Below are positions 44,602 to 54,198 of a stretch of 64,000 nt of DNA, in pieces. The position numbers and the translations under genes are program-made. The notes below the pieces were generated by a model. That model had not been told where the DNA came from. It saw only the letters and a program-made list of their open reading frames with translations, and searched no databases. The DNA lies in assembly GCA_026874595.1 (NCBI GenBank), contig JAPPUL010000068.1:509001-573000 (forward strand). Reading direction: 5' to 3'. This DNA is from Sipunculus nudus (lineage: Eukaryota; Annelida; Sipuncula; Golfingiida; Sipunculidae). Position 1 is the first letter of the stretch. Each line of letters begins with the position of its first letter.

Positions 44602-44886
44602 TTACTTCTTTTTTGGATTTAACAATTCATTAACAGAATCGCTAAACTTTAGCTTTGCTACATCCTTTGCTGCTATTGGTATCTTCTGCTTTGTTCTCGG
44701 ATTCACTCCCGTTGTTTTCTTCCTGTGCATTACCTTAAAAGTTCCAAATCCTACCAATGCCAGCTTATCCCTCTCGGAAAGCACTCGCTTAACTGTCTCT
44801 AAAAAAGCGTTTAAACTCTTCTCAGAGTCCTTCTTAGACAACCCGCTCTGCTTCGCCATAGCATCAACCAGTTCAGTTTTATTCAC
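44602..44886 (-). CDS. hup: HU-family DNA-binding protein
   Basis: Nucleoid protein of 94 residues that bends DNA. All HU landmarks present: MNKTELVDAMAKQSGLSK, the GFGTFKVMHR turn, and the arm GVNPRTKQKIPI (usually GRNPxTGxxI), ending in a lysine tail. GTG start directly after AGGAGG. The arm has Val for Arg in G-R-N-P, a small change. Confidence 0.95.
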   Translation of the reverse strand: MNKTELVDAMAKQSGLSKKDSEKSLNAFLETVKRVLSERDKLALVGFGTFKVMHRKKTTGVNPRTKQKIPIAAKDVAKLKFSDSVNELLNPKKK

Positions 44887-45170
44887 CGTAAGTCCTCCTA
44901 CTGATTGTCATACAACAACCGTTGTACACTCTAATAGTAAAAGAATTATATACAATATATTATACCCTGTCAACATAACTACTCTAAAAACTTACCTTTT
45001 AATCCATTCAATATAATATTATATTTATTTATTTATTGCTTAAACCTCTTGTAGAAACCGTTTATAGCCAATATAAAGCATAACTTTTTATACATAGCAA
45101 TTTTTAAACTATCTCCTATATTTCTATTGCCATATTTGACTACGACACTTATTCTATATATTTTATAATC

Positions 45171-46367
45171 ATGAATTCCCAAATCACTACCTTCTCTCCT
45201 CAAAATTATAACCTTATTAAAGATTTTATTACCTTTCCTAAGCTCCTTTACTATAACGACACCAATTATATTCCTCCCCTTGACATGACCTTAATTGGTA
45301 ACAGATTACTTAACACTAAGGGCTTGCTTTTTAATAATCACCCTTTTCACAATAATGCTTTCGTTAGGTATATCTTGGCTTCTTTTGATAAGTCCATTGT
45401 AGGGCGTCTTGCTTTTGGAGTCGATTTCAAATACAATGACTTCCATAAAAAAAATACTGCGTTCTTTGGCTTTTTTGATGTTATAAACGATTTTAGCGTC
45501 GCAAAAATTATGCTTGATCACGCTATCAATATATTAAAAGACGAGATGAAGGTTAATAAAATTATAGGGCCCCTTAACTTCTCAACTAATTATACCATAG
45601 GCCTTCTCATTGATAACTATAGCTTGCCGCCTTACGTAAACACTTCCTATAACTATCCATATTATAAAGACTTTTTAGCCAAGTACGGCTTTCATAAGGA
45701 AAAAGATATTTTGGCTTTCTCCCTTAATGAACATAATGTGCTGTCTAGCGGCCAGACCGGTACAAAAAGAATTGCTCAAATTAAAAAGCTTGTTTTTAGA
45801 GTTATTAAAAAATATAAAGTCTCCATAAGGCATATAAACCTTTCTGGCAAGGCTTTTATGAACGATATGAATATTATTAGGGACCTTTATACTAAATCAT
45901 GGCACAAAAATTGGGGCTTTGTACCTATGGATTCAAGCGAATTTATCGTTGCCGCTCATGAGTTTAAAAGCATCGTTAAAAAAGAACTTGTTCTCTTTGC
46001 ATATATCGATAATAGGCCTGTTGGCTTTATTGCCCTTATTCCCGACATTAATAACATACTTTCATCTAACAAAACTTCTAAAAATCCATTCTCCAATTTA
46101 GAGATAACTCGCCTTTTAAAGGTGTTAATTAAAAAAGGAAGTGTTACTAAATACCGCATTATGCTTTTAGGCGTTTTGCCAGAATATAGAAAACAATATA
46201 TAGAAATGATTTTATATTATAAAATATATGAATATGTTGCCAAGGGAGTTATTAGTGATTTAGAGTTTTCTTGGATACTTGAAGATAATGCTTTAATGAT
46301 TAATACTATTAAGAACATTGGAGGGACTCTTTCTAAAACTTGGAGAGTTTTTTCTTTTGATATTTAA
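45171..46367 (+). CDS. GNAT-like acyltransferase family protein
   Basis: A 398-residue protein of a family annotated as GCN5-related acetyltransferase-like. N-terminal half has FPKLLYYNDTNYIPPLDM and RLAFGVDFKYNDF with GFFDVINDF; the second half has YTKSWHKNWGFVPMDSSEF, the family signature, then ELVLFAYIDNRPVGFIALIPD and the acetyl-CoA loop region LGVLPEYRKQYIEMILY. Substrate not known. It is a single gene with no clear ribosome site. Confidence 0.75.
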   Translation: MNSQITTFSPQNYNLIKDFITFPKLLYYNDTNYIPPLDMTLIGNRLLNTKGLLFNNHPFHNNAFVRYILASFDKSIVGRLAFGVDFKYNDFHKKNTAFFGFFDVINDFSVAKIMLDHAINILKDEMKVNKIIGPLNFSTNYTIGLLIDNYSLPPYVNTSYNYPYYKDFLAKYGFHKEKDILAFSLNEHNVLSSGQTGTKRIAQIKKLVFRVIKKYKVSIRHINLSGKAFMNDMNIIRDLYTKSWHKNWGFVPMDSSEFIVAAHEFKSIVKKELVLFAYIDNRPVGFIALIPDINNILSSNKTSKNPFSNLEITRLLKVLIKKGSVTKYRIMLLGVLPEYRKQYIEMILYYKIYEYVAKGVISDLEFSWILEDNALMINTIKNIGGTLSKTWRVFSFDI

Positions 46368-46400
46368 TAACTATTTTAATACCTATAATTATACTATACC

Positions 46401-46958
46401 ATGCTTTCTTTCATTAAGACTAAGATACAAAAGATATATAAACCATCTAAGGCTTTGCTTACCGCCATTATATTACTAACCGCCATTATAACTAAATCAA
46501 ATTGTGGTTTGCCTTCTGTTGAATTTGTTGACGATCTTAACGCTCCTAAACACCTTAGGGCTACAAGAGATGCCGATGGCATAACTGTAACCTTTTGGGC
46601 TTATAACCCAGAAAGCAACTTCTGGGGTTATAATATTTACATAGCTGAGAATAAAGGCGAGATTGAAGAAAACAAAGCAAGGCATATTAATAGTGACAGA
46701 ACTATAAACGAAGAGATAGAAGACAAGTATATTATAAAAAACGAAAGTTCTGACGACCTGCCGACTATAAAAGATTCTGATATGAGGACAAGTCCACGTA
46801 CAAATCCAACTGAAGTAGAATATCCCTTTACAAAAAAACCTGACGGAAATGGTCTTGATAATGTCCCATATAGTATAGCAATTAGTGCATATGATAAATA
46901 TGGGCATATTGAAAGCGCATTAAGCGAGATAGTAATAGTACCCAAACTGGAACCATAA
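46401..46958 (+). CDS. Exported beta-sandwich (fibronectin III-like) protein
   Basis: 185 residues with an N-terminal signal-like hydrophobic stretch ending KSNC (Cys36), a poor lipobox. The mature part has a FN3-like pattern: APKHLRATRDADGITVTFWAYNPESNFWGYNIYIAENKGEI, then VPYSIAISAYDKYGHIESALSEIV. It shares the NFxGYNxYxxE and AISAYD…SALS patterns with the next gene, so both belong to one family. Unknown role, perhaps surface exposed. Confidence 0.7.
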   Translation: MLSFIKTKIQKIYKPSKALLTAIILLTAIITKSNCGLPSVEFVDDLNAPKHLRATRDADGITVTFWAYNPESNFWGYNIYIAENKGEIEENKARHINSDRTINEEIEDKYIIKNESSDDLPTIKDSDMRTSPRTNPTEVEYPFTKKPDGNGLDNVPYSIAISAYDKYGHIESALSEIVIVPKLEP

Positions 46959-46986
46959 ATTAAGAAAAAAGCAAAACAGAATTTAT

Positions 46987-47466
46987 ATGATTAATATTAC
47001 TAAAATAAACTTACTTATTCTTTTAATCCTTTTATCAAGCCAAGTAATGTGTACTATCGAAAGCGATTTAACTGATGATCTTGAACTGCCTTTTATAAAA
47101 TGTGAGCCTTGCAGCGCAGGAGATACAACTATAACAATAAGCGGCTATAATAACGAAAACCATTTCTCAGGATACAATGTATGGTATGGCAAGGAAAGCG
47201 AAATTATAACTGCACATAAAAACAAAGATAGGTCTTTTGTTATAGACAATAGCTCTTTGCCTCTTGACGCAGATAATAAAGGCTCTGATATCCCTTCGAT
47301 TAGTAATTCGAATAATCCAAAAGGCATAAGTAGAGTAAAAAGTAGCACTCACGCTTTTGACATAAAAATTCAAAATACTACATCTGGTAACGTTATCTTT
47401 GTATCAGCATATAGCTCCCTCGACAACTTAGACAGCCCTCTTAGCAATATGATTACAATAAAATAA
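46987..47466 (+). CDS. Predicted lipoprotein related to the preceding gene
   Basis: 159 residues with lipobox SQVMC (Cys20). The single domain has the same pattern as its neighbour (NHFSGYNVWYGKESEI near the start, VIFVSAYSSLDNLDSPLSN at the end). It lies 28 bases downstream of that gene. Its last 96 codons are copied twice in tandem behind it, out of frame with each other. Confidence 0.75.
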   Translation: MINITKINLLILLILLSSQVMCTIESDLTDDLELPFIKCEPCSAGDTTITISGYNNENHFSGYNVWYGKESEIITAHKNKDRSFVIDNSSLPLDADNKGSDIPSISNSNNPKGISRVKSSTHAFDIKIQNTTSGNVIFVSAYSSLDNLDSPLSNMITIK

Positions 47467-48046
47467 AAATATGGTATGGCAAGGAAAGCGAAATTATAAC
47501 TGCACATAAAAACAAAGATAGGTCTTTTGTTATAGACAATAGCTCTTTGCCTCTTGACGCAGATAATAAAGGCTCTGATATCCCTTCGATTAGCAGTTCA
47601 AATGAGCCCACAGGCATAAGTAGCGTAAAAAGTAGCACTCACGCTTTTGACATAAAAATTACAAATACTACATCTGGTAACGTTATCTTTGTATCAGCAT
47701 ATAGCTCCCTCGACAACTTAGACAGCCCTCTTAGCAATATGATTACAATAAAATAAAAATATGGTATGGCAAGGAAAGCGAAATTAGAACTGCACATAAA
47801 AACAAAGATAGGTCTTTTGTTATAGACAATAGCTCTTTGCCTCTTGACGCAGATAATAAAGGCTCTGATATCCCTTCGATTAGCAGTTCAAATGAGCCCA
47901 CAGGCATAAGTAGCGTAAAAAGTAGCACTCACGCTTTTCCCATAAAAATTCAAAATACTACATCTGGTAACGTTATCTTTGTATCAGCATATAGCTCCCT
48001 CGACAACTTAGACAGCCCTCTTAGCAATATGATAATACTACCATAA
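47179..48046 (+). repeat. Three tandem copies of a 290-bp unit: gene 3' end repeated
   Basis: Copies 47179-47468, 47469-47758 and 47759-48046 differ at only a few positions. Unit length is not a multiple of three (290 = 3 x 96 + 2), so each copy stops at the same ITIK-TAA end and the next lies in another frame. Inside each following copy the homologous frame is open from the junction on. A one-base slip in the A-rich junction (ATAAAATAAAAATA) would add ~97 residues to the protein. Confidence 0.93.
47466..48046 (+). pseudogene. Two headless copies of the lipoprotein C-terminal region
   Basis: The second and third repeat copies encode the C-terminal ~95 residues of the upstream lipoprotein without signal peptide or own ribosome site. 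The last copy ends in IILP instead of ITIK. Taken as fragments, possibly a sequence reservoir. Confidence 0.6.
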
Positions 48047-48075
48047 ATTACAATACCATAAAAAATAAAGAACCT

Positions 48076-49131
48076 TTAGGCAACACTTACATCCTTAGAC
48101 AGAAAAACATCTTGTATAGCATTTAAAAGCTTTATACCCTCTTTCATAGGCCGTTGAAATGCCTTGCGTCCAGATATAAGCCCCATGCCACCCGCTCGCT
48201 TATTTATTATTGCAGTTTTCACTGCATCATGAAAGTCGTTATCACCCGATGCTCCACCTGAATTAATAAGTCCTGCTCTTCCCATATAACAATTGGCAAC
48301 TTGATAACGCGTTAGGTCTATTGGATGATCTGTTGTCAGTTTGCTATATACAAGTGAGTCGGTCTTGCCAAACTTAAGTGCATTAAAGCCGCCATTATTC
48401 TCAGGAAGCTTTTGTTTAATTATATCTGCTTCTATGGTTACTCCAAGATGGTTAGCTTGGGCACTAAGATCAGATGACACATGATAATCCTTATCCTTCT
48501 TTTTAAATTCCGAATTCCTAAGGTAGCACCAAAGTATTGTTGCCATGCCAAGCTCATGCGCCTTATGAAAGGCTTCTGACACCTCGATAATCTGTCGGCT
48601 GCTTTCCTTAGAACCAAAATAAATAGTTGCTCCAACCGCCGCACAACCCATCTCAGCCGCATGTTCTACATTTGCAAACATAATCTGATCATACTTATTA
48701 GGATAAGTCAAAAACTCATTATGATTTATTTTAAGAATAAGCGGGATTTTATGTGCATATCGTCTTGCTATTGACCCTAAAACGCCATAGGTACTAGCAA
48801 CTGCACTACACCCGCCTTCAATTGCAAGTTTTAATATATTCTCACCATCAAAGTATATCGGGTTTTTAGCAAATGAGGCTCCCGCTGAATGTTCAATGCC
48901 CTGATCAACAGGCAATATAGAAAGATAGCCAGAACCAGCAAGACGGCCTGAGTAAAAAAGCCAAGAAAGTTTTCCAAGCACACGATTAGGACGGTCGGAG
49001 TTAAGGAACACTCTATCGACAAAATCGGGGCCCGGCAGATGCAAAAGACTCTTATCTATTGTACTGCACTTATGACTCAAAAGAAAGTCAGCTTCCTTAT
49101 CTCCAATATGTTTAACAATTTTGTCTATCAT
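48076..49131 (-). CDS. fbaB: Fructose-bisphosphate aldolase class I (DhnA/FbaB type)
   Basis: Glycolytic/gluconeogenic aldolase that works through a Schiff-base lysine, of the DeoC/FbaB family. Residues [63 protein letters not shown] and [17 protein letters not shown] match the family; the Schiff-base lysine should be in the central barrel. The ATG at 49131 is preceded by AGGAG; a ten-residue upstream extension exists but has no ribosome site. 351 residues is typical. Confidence 0.93.
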   Translation of the reverse strand: MIDKIVKHIGDKEADFLLSHKCSTIDKSLLHLPGPDFVDRVFLNSDRPNRVLGKLSWLFYSGRLAGSGYLSILPVDQGIEHSAGASFAKNPIYFDGENILKLAIEGGCSAVASTYGVLGSIARRYAHKIPLILKINHNEFLTYPNKYDQIMFANVEHAAEMGCAAVGATIYFGSKESSRQIIEVSEAFHKAHELGMATILWCYLRNSEFKKKDKDYHVSSDLSAQANHLGVTIEADIIKQKLPENNGGFNALKFGKTDSLVYSKLTTDHPIDLTRYQVANCYMGRAGLINSGGASGDNDFHDAVKTAIINKRAGGMGLISGRKAFQRPMKEGIKLLNAIQDVFLSKDVSVA

Positions 49132-49455
49132 AAAAAAAACTCCTAGAATATATAAACGCATAAGAAAATACGTAAATCTTAAAACATGTGGAACACTAAT
49201 CTCTATACTATAGAGTTGAACACTAACATATAAGTGTTTCCTATATACAAAAGGGTCCCAATTTTTTGTAAACTTAAATAAAGTTAACTAAAAAAACAAA
49301 CGAAAAATAAAAGAGGTCCTAATAATATAAAACTAAGCAAAAAAATATTAGTATAAGATATAAATTTAAAGACGAAGTATATATCTTTAAGTAAAAGAGT
49401 TATAAATAATCCATAAAATAAAAGACGTACAGCCTATGTACATTGTGGAGAGTAG
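49132..49455. other. Divergent AT-rich spacer between aldolase and fapA
   Basis: No gene. A small dyad CTCTATACTATAGAG at 49201-49215 (perfect 7-bp arms around a central base) lies about 70 bases upstream of the aldolase start and could be an operator; evidence is weak. Confidence 0.4.
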
Positions 49456-51468
49456 ATGCCAACATTTAAGGATCTTAAAAACCAATTAAAGACACAAGAA
49501 GTAGAAAAAAAGGTGGAGAAAGAGGTAAGTGGGTATAGTTTGTCAGAGTGTCTTGAGAAGGGAAGGTATTTACTGCAAATGAAGGATATAGAATATGAAG
49601 TGCTTGAAAAAGGGAGTAAGGGTTTTATGGGGTTTGGTCGGAAGAGATACAGGGTGTTGGTATATGGAGATATAACAAAAGGCGAGGAGAAGATAGAAGA
49701 AAGCCAAGCACCAGAAGAGAGTAAAGCAAAGATAATAGAAGAAGAGCCAAAAGATATAGATGGGACTATAAGCTTCATATCGCGCAAAACAGGAATATTT
49801 ATAAAGATAAGTCCACCTAAAGGGCTTGGGAGAAGAGTAAAACTTGAAAAGGCAATTAATTTACTTGAGAAGAAACAATACAAAGGCTCACAACTTGATA
49901 AGATAAAAGAAGCAGTAAAAAAAGCACAAAATGAGTGGGTCAAGATAGGAGAATACCGTCCTGACATAGAATATGATTCAAGGATAAAGGAAGTAAACAT
50001 ATCACAAGATGAATTAAACGCAACATTGACTATAAACCCGCCGTTATTTTGCGGACGAGTACTTGAGGTTGCCGAGGTAATGAGTCAACTAAAATCATAT
50101 GGAATAAGTTATGGAATAAATGAAGAGAAGATAAAAGATATAATAGAGAATGGGAAATACGGATATCCTGTAGTGATAGCAGAAGGGATTAGGCCAGAAA
50201 ACGGTAAAAATGCCCAAATTAAATTATACTTTGACAATAAACAAGAGATAAACTTAGTAGAGGACGAAGCAGGTAAGGTAGATTTTTTTGCAGACTTTGG
50301 CTTAATCCATAATGTAGTAAGCGGGCAACTATTGGCAGTAAAAGAGCCGAGCACAAAAGGGAGTCCAGGCAAGACAGTTACAGGCAGGGATATAGAGCCC
50401 TCAGATGGAGCTGATGTTGAGCTTTTGGTTGGTAAGAATGCACGTGTATTAGAAAACGGTCTTGAGGTTATAGCCTCAGGAGCAGGACGTGCGGTATACG
50501 AAGATAATGTTTTCGAAGTTGAGCCAATTCATAAGGTAAATGGCAATGTTGGGGTAAAGACTGGGTCAATAGTATTTTTGGGTGATGTACATGTATCTGG
50601 TAATATAGAAGATGGATTTAGCGTTAAGGCTGCAGGGAATATATACGTAAGTGGAAATATAGGCAAATGCGAGATTGAAGCTGACGCAGATATAATAGTG
50701 CAAAGAGGGATAGTAGGAAAAGAAGGAGGGCTTGTAAAGGCAGGCAAAGATGTCATTTCAAAATTCATAGAGAATGCAAACGTAAGAGCGGCAGGCAACG
50801 TGGTTATAACAGATGGCATATTAAATAGTCATGTTGATGGGAAGAATGTATATTGTCTTGGCAAACGCGGCACGATAACAGGTGGCCATATCCGAGCTTC
50901 GGAAGAAATACAGGCTAAGGTTCTGGGCTCTCAAAGTTATACAGAGACTAAAGTAGAGGCTGGTATTGCCCCTGAGGCTAAAGAAAGGCTTAGAGTATTA
51001 GAAGCAAATAAAGATGAAATTGAACATAAACTAAACGAATTGTCCAACGACATTAACACTATGAAAAAGCAAAAGCAAGCTGCAAGGGACAACTTCCCCA
51101 TTGATAAACACGTTGCTCTTAACAAAATGATTGAAAATAAAACACACTACGTTCAAAGGTTCGATGAAATTAATAAAGATTTAGATGAACTTAAAGTATA
51201 CCTTCAAAGTGTATCAAGCCAAGGTGTTATTTCTGTATTTGATACTATATATCCAAGGGTCGAAGTTACTATTAAAAATACCACAACTAAAATAAATAGT
51301 AATAATGCTCATGTCTCCTTTACTTTAGATAAAGAAGGCTCTATTAAAACATCACAATATCAGCAGCCAAAGGATAAGTCTATACAAACATCCTTCTTTA
51401 AGGATTTAAATCAGGCTAAAAAGAAAAAGAAAGACTCTGTGTCTTTTTCTAGAAAAAGACGTGCCTAA
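49456..51468 (+). CDS. FapA/DUF342 family protein with N-terminal Jag_N domain
   Basis: A 670-residue cytoplasmic protein. Residues ~20-75 form a Jag_N domain (SECLEKGRYLLQMKDIEYEV, KGSKGFMGFGRKRYRVLVYG). The centre (~170-510) is the FapA beta-solenoid (GYPVVIAEGIRP, VVSGQLLAVKEPSTKGSPG, then VHVSGNIEDGFSVKAAGNIYV, GNVVITDG) that can polymerise at the membrane. A coiled coil (~510-590) and a basic tail end it. GGAG lies six bases before the ATG. Jag_N links may point to RNA or cell-shape control. The gene ends six bases before the parB end. Confidence 0.88.
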   Translation: MPTFKDLKNQLKTQEVEKKVEKEVSGYSLSECLEKGRYLLQMKDIEYEVLEKGSKGFMGFGRKRYRVLVYGDITKGEEKIEESQAPEESKAKIIEEEPKDIDGTISFISRKTGIFIKISPPKGLGRRVKLEKAINLLEKKQYKGSQLDKIKEAVKKAQNEWVKIGEYRPDIEYDSRIKEVNISQDELNATLTINPPLFCGRVLEVAEVMSQLKSYGISYGINEEKIKDIIENGKYGYPVVIAEGIRPENGKNAQIKLYFDNKQEINLVEDEAGKVDFFADFGLIHNVVSGQLLAVKEPSTKGSPGKTVTGRDIEPSDGADVELLVGKNARVLENGLEVIASGAGRAVYEDNVFEVEPIHKVNGNVGVKTGSIVFLGDVHVSGNIEDGFSVKAAGNIYVSGNIGKCEIEADADIIVQRGIVGKEGGLVKAGKDVISKFIENANVRAAGNVVITDGILNSHVDGKNVYCLGKRGTITGGHIRASEEIQAKVLGSQSYTETKVEAGIAPEAKERLRVLEANKDEIEHKLNELSNDINTMKKQKQAARDNFPIDKHVALNKMIENKTHYVQRFDEINKDLDELKVYLQSVSSQGVISVFDTIYPRVEVTIKNTTTKINSNNAHVSFTLDKEGSIKTSQYQQPKDKSIQTSFFKDLNQAKKKKKDSVSFSRKRRA

Positions 51469-51474
51469 AGGTTC

Positions 51475-52452
51475 TTAAAGTTCAAGCCCTATAGCCTTTA
51501 ATATTGCCTTAAGCTCAGTATTGCTATTATAGCTTATTTCTATCTTGCCTTTAGCCAATGTGCTGCGGTCTTTTGTTATCTTTACGTTTGCTTTCAAATC
51601 TTTCTTTATAAAATATTCTTTTATTAAACCTTCCATGTCGTTTATAAGCCTTTCCCCTTCCATCTCCCCACCTGCTAAATCAACATCCTCTAAAGCAGCC
51701 TCTTCTAAACTTCTAAGTTTTTCAGCATCATCCTTTAAACCCTCAGCTACAGCATCCTTTATTTGCTTGTCCTTCCCAAGCTCTACAACTTCTTCTCGAT
51801 TTACTTTGTCTACTATCCGTTCTGCCTCCCTTACACTTACACGATTTCTTAGAAAGTAATCTTTAACAGCAAGTATATTCTTATAATCAGTCAAACCCAA
51901 AAGCGACCTGCCATGCCCCTCTGTAAGCTTCCCTGCTATTATTAACTCCTGAACCTCCAAAGGCAGCTTCAATAGCCTCATCGTATTAGATATTGCAGCT
52001 CGACTTCGACCCAGCTTCTTGCCAAGCTCCTCTTGCGTTATCTTTAGATGATTTAATAAATATTTATAACTTTCTCCCTCTTCTATTGCGTTTAAATCTT
52101 CCCTTTGTAAATTCTCAATTAAGGCAAGTTCTAACCTTTGTACCCCCTCTATTTCCTTTATTATCGATGGAATGCTCTTTAGACCTGCTAACTTCGATGC
52201 CCGAAGTCGCCTCTCGCCAGCTATTAACTCATATTTATTGTACTCTAAAAGCCTAAGCAATACCGGTTGTAAGACGCCTTGCTCCTTTATAGAACGTGAG
52301 AGCTCCTTTAGTTTCTCTGCATTAAATAATTTCCTCGGCTGTAACTCGTTTGCTCCTATTAGATTTATATCTACATTTACTATCTCATCCCCCCTGCCCC
52401 CTCCTCCCTGCAACAACGCTCCAAGACCTTTGCCAAGTACTTCTCTACCCAT
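51475..52452 (-). CDS. parB: Chromosome partitioning protein ParB
   Basis: Binds parS sites and spreads on DNA near the origin. N-terminal CTP-binding ParB domain (NELQPRKLFNAEKLKELSRSIKEQGVLQPVLL, LIAGERRLRASKLAG), HTH domain (ITQEELGKKLGRSRAAISNTMRLLKLP, VQELIIAGKLTEGHGRSLLGL) and a C-terminal dimer domain. 325 residues, with an acidic linker before the end. Overlaps parA by eight bases. No parS palindrome was found in the window by eye. Confidence 0.96.
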   Translation of the reverse strand: MGREVLGKGLGALLQGGGGRGDEIVNVDINLIGANELQPRKLFNAEKLKELSRSIKEQGVLQPVLLRLLEYNKYELIAGERRLRASKLAGLKSIPSIIKEIEGVQRLELALIENLQREDLNAIEEGESYKYLLNHLKITQEELGKKLGRSRAAISNTMRLLKLPLEVQELIIAGKLTEGHGRSLLGLTDYKNILAVKDYFLRNRVSVREAERIVDKVNREEVVELGKDKQIKDAVAEGLKDDAEKLRSLEEAALEDVDLAGGEMEGERLINDMEGLIKEYFIKKDLKANVKITKDRSTLAKGKIEISYNSNTELKAILKAIGLEL

Positions 52453-53203
52453 AACTTAATATCTCCATTGCTAGCTTTTTGTAACTTTCTGCTCCTGTGC
52501 AGTTTGGATCATAACTTGAAATCGCTTTGCCATGACTTGGCGCCTCTGCAAGCTTTACATTACGCGGTATTACCGTTTCATAAACCTTTTCCTTGAAAAA
52601 CTCTTTCGCTTCTTCATGTACTCGATTTGATAAGTTTGTTCGCGTGTCATACATCGTTAGCAATACTCCCTCTATCACTAACTTTGGATTTAATCCCTTT
52701 TGCAATAAGCTTATTGTATGTAATAACTGCGCAAGCCCCTCCAATGCAAAATATTCACACTGTAACGGGATTAATACACTATCTCCTGCTACAAGACCAT
52801 TTACTGTCATTATATCAAGCGATGGCGGGCAATCTATAAATATATAACTATATCTGTCTCGGACACTCTTAAGTGCATCCCGTAAGCGAGTCTCTCGTCC
52901 CTCCTCCTTTGCAAGCTCAACTTGGACCCCTACTAGGTTTATATTAACAGGCACTATGTCAAGTCCTTTGTAACTTGTTGGCTTTATTACATCCTCTAGT
53001 AACACCCCTTCCATCAAAACTTCGTATATACCCGCATCACCATCTTTACTTATACCAAGACCACTACACGTATTCCCTTGTGCGTCTATATCTATTATTA
53101 AAACTTCCTTCCCCTGACTTGCTACGTATACTGATAGGTTTATTGCCGTAGTCGTTTTACCTACACCCCCCTTCTGATTCGCTATCGTTATAACTCGTCC
53201 CAT
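52445..53203 (-). CDS. parA: Chromosome partitioning ATPase ParA (Soj)
   Basis: ATPase that, with ParB, separates sister origins. Deviant Walker A KGGVGKTTTAIN at residues 11-22, Walker A' IIDIDAQGN, Walker B FIDCPPSL and the closing SYDPNCTGAESYKKLAMEIL. 252 residues, normal for chromosomal Soj. Upstream gene is rsmG on the same strand, the common origin-near order. Confidence 0.97.
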   Translation of the reverse strand: MGRVITIANQKGGVGKTTTAINLSVYVASQGKEVLIIDIDAQGNTCSGLGISKDGDAGIYEVLMEGVLLEDVIKPTSYKGLDIVPVNINLVGVQVELAKEEGRETRLRDALKSVRDRYSYIFIDCPPSLDIMTVNGLVAGDSVLIPLQCEYFALEGLAQLLHTISLLQKGLNPKLVIEGVLLTMYDTRTNLSNRVHEEAKEFFKEKVYETVIPRNVKLAEAPSHGKAISSYDPNCTGAESYKKLAMEILSYG

Positions 53204-53271
53204 TTTACCCCCTGCACAACCACTTTATATATTATATTTTGTTCTACATATATCATTTCTTAATATCCTTT

Positions 53272-53327
53272 CCTTTATCCTTTATCCTTTATCATTTATC
53301 CTTTATCCTTTATCCTTTATCATTTGT
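53272..53327. repeat. 7-bp tandem repeat between rsmG and parA
   Basis: Eight units in the pattern CCTTTAT three times then CATTTAT, then CCTTTAT three times and CATTTGT, so a 28-bp period is laid over the 7-bp one. It starts just after the rsmG stop and ends ~70 bases before parA. Confidence 0.9.
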
Positions 53328-53334
53328 ATAAATA

Positions 53335-53991
53335 CTAAACCTCTACCACCACTATCTGTCGCTCCTCTGACAAATAGGGTACCGATACCTCAAGCACCCT
53401 GCACCTCCTTTGGACACCCCCTTCTAAACTACCTAGCTCCTCAAATGCCTTCCGAGACTTATAACAAAGCAATAGCCCTCCTCCCTTCACATACCTTCTA
53501 CCCTCTCTTATAATCTTACTAAGACTTCCAAATGCCCTGCTGTAAAGTACATCATAATCCCTGCTAACCCTTACTGCTGATGAGTCTACAAGACCTACGT
53601 CATAAAGCTCAAGCTCATATAAAACTTTCTCTAAAAATCTATTCTTCTTCTTTGATACCTCAGCTAAATCCATCCTAAACCCAAAACCACTCCCATCTCC
53701 CAATATCTTTAATACTAGCCCAGGAAAACCTGCCCCACTCCCAAGGTCTATACTACGTCTCCCATAAACTTCTATCCCCTCCAAAGCGCATGCTTTAAAT
53801 ATCGAGGCGCTGTCTAGTATGTGGCGGATTACTACTCCTTCCTCATCCCTTATCGATGACAAGTTTACTCGCTCGTTATAGCTCATGTATAAGCTTACAT
53901 ACTTTTTAAGCTTTTCTAGAACTTCTTCTCTATAATATATAGAAAGACTGCTAAGCCCTCTCTTCAAAAGCTCTAGTGTCTTTACTTCCAT
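53335..53991 (-). CDS. rsmG: 16S rRNA (guanine527-N7)-methyltransferase
   Basis: Methylates G527 of 16S rRNA with S-adenosylmethionine. Motifs: RVNLSSIRDEEGVVIRHILDS near residue 40-60 and SIDLGSGAGFPGLVLKI for SAM binding, then EVSKKKNRFLEKV and YSRAFGSLSKI. 218 residues, normal. Its usual place beside parA supports the assignment. Confidence 0.96.
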   Translation of the reverse strand: MEVKTLELLKRGLSSLSIYYREEVLEKLKKYVSLYMSYNERVNLSSIRDEEGVVIRHILDSASIFKACALEGIEVYGRRSIDLGSGAGFPGLVLKILGDGSGFGFRMDLAEVSKKKNRFLEKVLYELELYDVGLVDSSAVRVSRDYDVLYSRAFGSLSKIIREGRRYVKGGGLLLCYKSRKAFEELGSLEGGVQRRCRVLEVSVPYLSEERQIVVVEV

Positions 53992-54198
53992 CTAATTTGC
54001 CATATTATCAATACTCTATTTTTCTCCTCTCTCTTGTTTTTTTAAAAAAAAAGCTTGCCCTAGTATATCGTCCTTACATATAAGCCCTTTTATAGTTAAG
54101 ATATCTTTTATATTTTTTAGCCTAATTCTTATTATCATTAATTTATTATTAATTTATCATCAACTTAGGCATCAACTTAGGCATCAACATCATTAAAC

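Noticed and set aside
47547-48046. Two 69-residue open frames starting MPLDADNK
   Set aside because: They are pieces of the 290-bp tandem copies with no start site of their own; listed as fragments instead.
49180-49200. Possible parS-like site (GTGGAACA half)
   Set aside because: Only one half matches the parS palindrome; the left half differs at most positions.
48067-51476. 14-bp inverted repeat GCCTAAAGGTTCTT at the ends of the aldolase and FapA genes
   Set aside because: A 14-bp match is expected by chance in 64 kb; no further similarity flanks it.
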